A DNA stretch of 34,486 bases from Robiginitomaculum sp. (GTDB taxonomy: Bacteria > Pseudomonadota > Alphaproteobacteria > Caulobacterales > Maricaulaceae): contig NVXK01000010.1 of the NCBI GenBank assembly GCA_002733905.1, positions 31,166-65,651 of the forward strand, given 5' to 3'. The translations under genes were made by a program, and so were the position numbers. The notes beneath the pieces are model-generated. The model was given only the letters and a program-made list of their open reading frames with translations. It was not told the origin of the DNA and made no database searches. Of this stretch, positions 32,418-34,486 are shown in pieces; position 1 is the stretch's first letter; every line of letters begins with the position of its first letter.

Positions 32418-32687
32418 ATGACCGACACCTCACCACAACCAGACAGCCCTTGCCTGTTCGTCTGCTCTATGGATGAGCAAAGCGGGTTTTGTTTTGGCTG
32501 TGCACGCACCATTGATGAAATCGCGGCGTGGGCTTTGCTTTCAAGAGCGCAGAGGGACAGTGTGTATACACAAATTCCGATACGTATTCCTGATCTAAAC
32601 TTGCCATTAGCGGAACAACAAAAGCTTCAAAAGGCACATTCTCTAAGGGCCACGAGACGTAATATTACGCCTTGTGACCCTTCTTAG
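32418..32687 (+). CDS. DUF1289 small Cys-rich protein
   Basis: An 89-aa cytoplasmic protein with the DUF1289 pattern: SPCLFVCSMDEQSGFCFGCA near 10-29, four cysteines in CxxxC-x9-CxxC order, then RTIDEIAAWALLSRAQRD. The cysteines probably hold a zinc ion or Fe-S cluster; no function is established for the family. AAAGGA lies at good spacing before the ATG. It is a single gene convergent with fghA; the last part of its coding region forms a long near-palindrome that may act as terminator. Confidence 0.88.
   Translation: MTDTSPQPDSPCLFVCSMDEQSGFCFGCARTIDEIAAWALLSRAQRDSVYTQIPIRIPDLNLPLAEQQKLQKAHSLRATRRNITPCDPS
32645..32682. terminator. 38-bp near-palindrome at the end of the DUF1289 gene
   Basis: The segment is symmetrical around 32663/32664: AAGGG (32645-32649) pairs with CCCTT (32678-32682), CAC with GTG, and CGTAAT with ATTACG in the centre, with only two mismatches and one wobble pair. 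It overlaps the last codons of the DUF1289 gene and faces the convergent fghA end, so it may terminate both. Confidence 0.5.
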
Positions 32688-32704
32688 CACTCCCCAGTCT
32701 ATTT

Positions 32705-33535
32705 CTACAAATTTTTAGCATGATGACGAAGATGGTCCTCGATAAAGCTTGCAATAAAGAAATATGAATGATCATAGCCGTCTTGCAAACGCAGGCTTAA
32801 TTTCTGCCCCGCACCAGCACACGCTTTCTCAAATAATTCAGGCTGTAATTGTTCTTGCAAGAAATTATCAGCCAAACCTTGATCGATAAGGATATTTGCA
32901 CCACTTGGCGTTTTTTTGACGAGTTCTACGGCGTCATAACTTGTCCAATTTTCTGTATCGTCTCCCAAATAACCGCTAAGGGCCTTCTGTCCCCACGGCA
33001 CTTGCATAGGGGCGACAATTGGCGAAAATGCAGAACATGTTTTATACAGGGACGGATTTTTCAAATGTAGGGTCAGCGCACCATGCCCCCCCATTGAATG
33101 GCCTGAAATTCCGATACGGTTTCCATCAATCGGAAAGTTTTCACACATCCACGCCGTTAACTCATCACGAATATATGTTTCCATTTGGAAGTTTTTCGCC
33201 CAAGGTTTTTCCGTCGCGTTCAAATAAAACCCTGCCCCTTTCCCAAAATCATACTGGTCATCTTTATCAGGCACATCATCGCCTCGCGGTGATGTATCAG
33301 GTGCAATCATTATGAGGCCAAGCTCTGCCGCCATACGTTGCGCCCCTGCTTTTACCGTGAAATTCTCTTCGGTGCAGGTTAGGCCTGACAACCAAACAAG
33401 CGCAGGGCATTTTCCCTCTTTGGCTTGCGGCGGTATAAAGACCGCAACCCGCATCTCGCATTGATTAGCTTCGGATTTATGGGAATACACATATTGCGTC
33501 CCCCCATGCATTTTGTTTTGGGAGATCGGAGTCAT
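32705..33535 (-). CDS. fghA: S-formylglutathione hydrolase
   Basis: A 276-aa esterase-D-type alpha/beta-hydrolase. Motifs: ALVWLSGLTCTEENFTVKAG near 45-64 (oxyanion region), IAPDTSPRGDDVPD near 77-90, the nucleophile elbow GISGHSMGGHGAL with Ser 147, the catalytic Asp in DQGLADNF near 220 and the catalytic His in DGYDHSYFF near 257. It hydrolyses S-formylglutathione to glutathione and formate, completing formaldehyde detoxification begun by the dehydrogenase at 34066. Its ATG overlaps the stop of the hypothetical gene by four bases (ATGA). The formate it makes is a substrate for the nearby FdsGBA enzyme. Confidence 0.95.
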   Translation of the reverse strand: MTPISQNKMHGGTQYVYSHKSEANQCEMRVAVFIPPQAKEGKCPALVWLSGLTCTEENFTVKAGAQRMAAELGLIMIAPDTSPRGDDVPDKDDQYDFGKGAGFYLNATEKPWAKNFQMETYIRDELTAWMCENFPIDGNRIGISGHSMGGHGALTLHLKNPSLYKTCSAFSPIVAPMQVPWGQKALSGYLGDDTENWTSYDAVELVKKTPSGANILIDQGLADNFLQEQLQPELFEKACAGAGQKLSLRLQDGYDHSYFFIASFIEDHLRHHAKNL

Positions 33536-34065
33536 GCCAACCCTTTTCGGTTTTGTGCTAATAATTTAGCGGTTTCACGCAATTGTTTCTCACTTGTGAA
33601 GGGCCATTGTTTTTGATCGCCGGCTAACGTAAAGAGCGTTTCATATTTTTTTAGGGTTTCCCGGTTTAATACGAAGCAACTCCCCAATACCGCCAAGCTA
33701 AGTAAAACAGAATTACTATTTCCTGCCCAAAGAGCCAACAACAGACCTAAAAATACAACCATTGTCACAAAAAACCTCCATATAGAGTCATTCACAATCG
33801 GGTATTCATATTTCAAATCTGATTTCAAAAATAGTATAATACGAGCAATAACTTTTTTATCAGCATGAGAAACTTCGTGTTTCCCGACTAAACCATGTTC
33901 ATTATGACCATTATAAAGCGACCACATTTCATCATCAATTACCCCAATCACAGTATCAACTGTGCTATCCGAAATTTGCTCCTCGTATTCCCAATTCGTT
34001 ATCCGTCCAAGGGCTAACCTACGCACAGATAGCGCCATTTTATTTCGTGCGCTTCTATCAATCAC
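33532..34065 (-). CDS. hypothetical membrane protein inside the formaldehyde operon
   Basis: A 177-aa protein I do not recognise by function. The GTG at 34065 is favoured because GGAG within the adhC end is well spaced; an internal ATG at 34038 lacks a ribosome site. A soluble N-terminal part (ALSVRRLALGRITNWEYEEQ, then VIARIILFLKSDLKYEYP) precedes two hydrophobic segments near 113-147 (FFVTMVVFLGLLLALWAG; SVLLSLAVLGSCFVL) that may form a hairpin in the membrane, and a polar tail follows. Tight junctions with adhC (adjacent) and fghA (4-base overlap) make co-expression nearly certain. Whether it takes part in formaldehyde handling is unknown. Confidence 0.8.
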   Translation of the reverse strand: MIDRSARNKMALSVRRLALGRITNWEYEEQISDSTVDTVIGVIDDEMWSLYNGHNEHGLVGKHEVSHADKKVIARIILFLKSDLKYEYPIVNDSIWRFFVTMVVFLGLLLALWAGNSNSVLLSLAVLGSCFVLNRETLKKYETLFTLAGDQKQWPFTSEKQLRETAKLLAQNRKGLA

Positions 34066-34486
34066 TTAGAACTCCACAATTCCGCGAATGCTTTCGCCGC
34101 TGTGCATGAGATCGAAGCCTTTATTAATGTCTTCGAGAGGCATTTTATGGGTGATGAGGTCATCGATATTGATACGGCCTTCCATATACATGTCCACAAT
34201 GCCTGGCACATCTGTACGACCACGCGCACCGCCAAATGCAGTGCCGCGCCATGAACGGCCTGTGACAAGTTGGAATGGGCGGGTGGAGATTTCTTGGCCT
34301 GCCCCCGCAACGCCAATTATGATGCTCTCCCCCCACCCCTTGTGACAGCTCTCGAGTGCAACACGCATAACATCCGTATTGCCTATACATTCAAATGTGT
34401 AATCGCCGCCGCCTTGGGTCAACTCGACCAAATGTCCTGTCAGATCACCCTTAATTTCGCTTGGGTTGACAAAATCTGTCATGCCG
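34066..34486 (-). CDS. adhC: S-(hydroxymethyl)glutathione dehydrogenase / class III alcohol dehydrogenase, C-terminal part
   Basis: The gene runs off the right end, leaving about the last 139 residues. They match the C-terminal third of class III zinc alcohol dehydrogenases: MTDFVNPSEIKGDL, the signature GGGDYTFECIGNTDVMRVAL, SCHKGWGESIIIGVAGAGQE, LVTGRSWRGTAFGGARGRTD and the end GFDLMHSGESIRGIVEF. The enzyme oxidises S-hydroxymethylglutathione, formed from formaldehyde and glutathione, to S-formylglutathione with NAD+. Catalytic-zinc residues lie outside the window. It heads, or belongs to, the operon with the hypothetical protein and fghA. The ATG at 34482 is internal, since the frame is open to the end. 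Confidence 0.95.
   Translation of the reverse strand, partial: GMTDFVNPSEIKGDLTGHLVELTQGGGDYTFECIGNTDVMRVALESCHKGWGESIIIGVAGAGQEISTRPFQLVTGRSWRGTAFGGARGRTDVPGIVDMYMEGRINIDDLITHKMPLEDINKGFDLMHSGESIRGIVEF

Noticed and set aside
1-34486. Mobile elements, CRISPR arrays, rRNA and tRNA genes
   Set aside because: No transposase, integrase, regularly spaced repeats or RNA-gene signatures were seen on either strand; a covariance-model scan was not possible here.

Overview
The window looks like a piece of a Gram-negative, probably marine, alphaproteobacterial chromosome. The grounds are three TonB-dependent outer-membrane receptors (one very large, about 1030 aa), many lipoprotein and Sec signal peptides, a soluble NAD-type formate dehydrogenase operon (fdsGBA-fdhD), the HutF/HutG branch of histidine breakdown, and moderate GC. 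A member of the Hyphomonadales/Maricaulales or a nearby order is my best guess, but this is inference, since no rRNA or marker gene is present. Both ends cut through genes: a TonB receptor on the left and glutathione-dependent formaldehyde dehydrogenase on the right. I see no rRNA, tRNA, transposase, phage gene or CRISPR array.

Region 1 (1-1443, + strand): the 3' part of a TonB-dependent receptor followed by an AhpD/carboxymuconolactone-decarboxylase-like protein.

Region 2 (1488-13238, - strand): what looks like a D-amino-acid peptide scavenging locus. In transcription order it holds two paralogous LysR regulators, a 1033-aa TonB receptor closed by a clear terminator, then an overlapping operon of D-amino acid dehydrogenase, M14 metallocarboxypeptidase lipoprotein, N-acyl-D-amino-acid deacylase lipoprotein, class A beta-lactamase-fold serine hydrolase lipoprotein and a dicarboxylate/amino-acid:cation symporter. 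The set suggests outer-membrane import of D-amino-acid-containing peptides or acylated D-amino acids, periplasmic trimming, inner-membrane uptake and oxidative deamination.

Region 3 (13566-14684, + strand): a lone endonuclease/exonuclease/phosphatase-fold lipoprotein, ending at a strong hairpin shared with the next, convergent operon.

Region 4 (14821-23656): a metal-acquisition cluster. A TonB receptor, an ApbE-DUF2271 fusion, a PepSY membrane protein and TonB lie on the - strand, followed by DUF4198 and EF-hand proteins. ExbB, ExbD and an orphan FetB-like permease run divergently. Fur-box-like palindromes sit in the divergent receptor/exbB promoter region and in front of the DUF4198 gene, so iron regulation is likely. 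This combination of uptake and flavin/redox genes is the most interesting part of the window.

Region 5 (23730-34486): one-carbon metabolism converging on formate. HutF and HutG release formate from formiminoglutamate; S-(hydroxymethyl)glutathione dehydrogenase and S-formylglutathione hydrolase release it from formaldehyde; FdsGBA with FdhD oxidises it to CO2 with NAD+. folB (folate synthesis), a DUF1289 protein and an unknown membrane protein inside the formaldehyde operon fill the rest.
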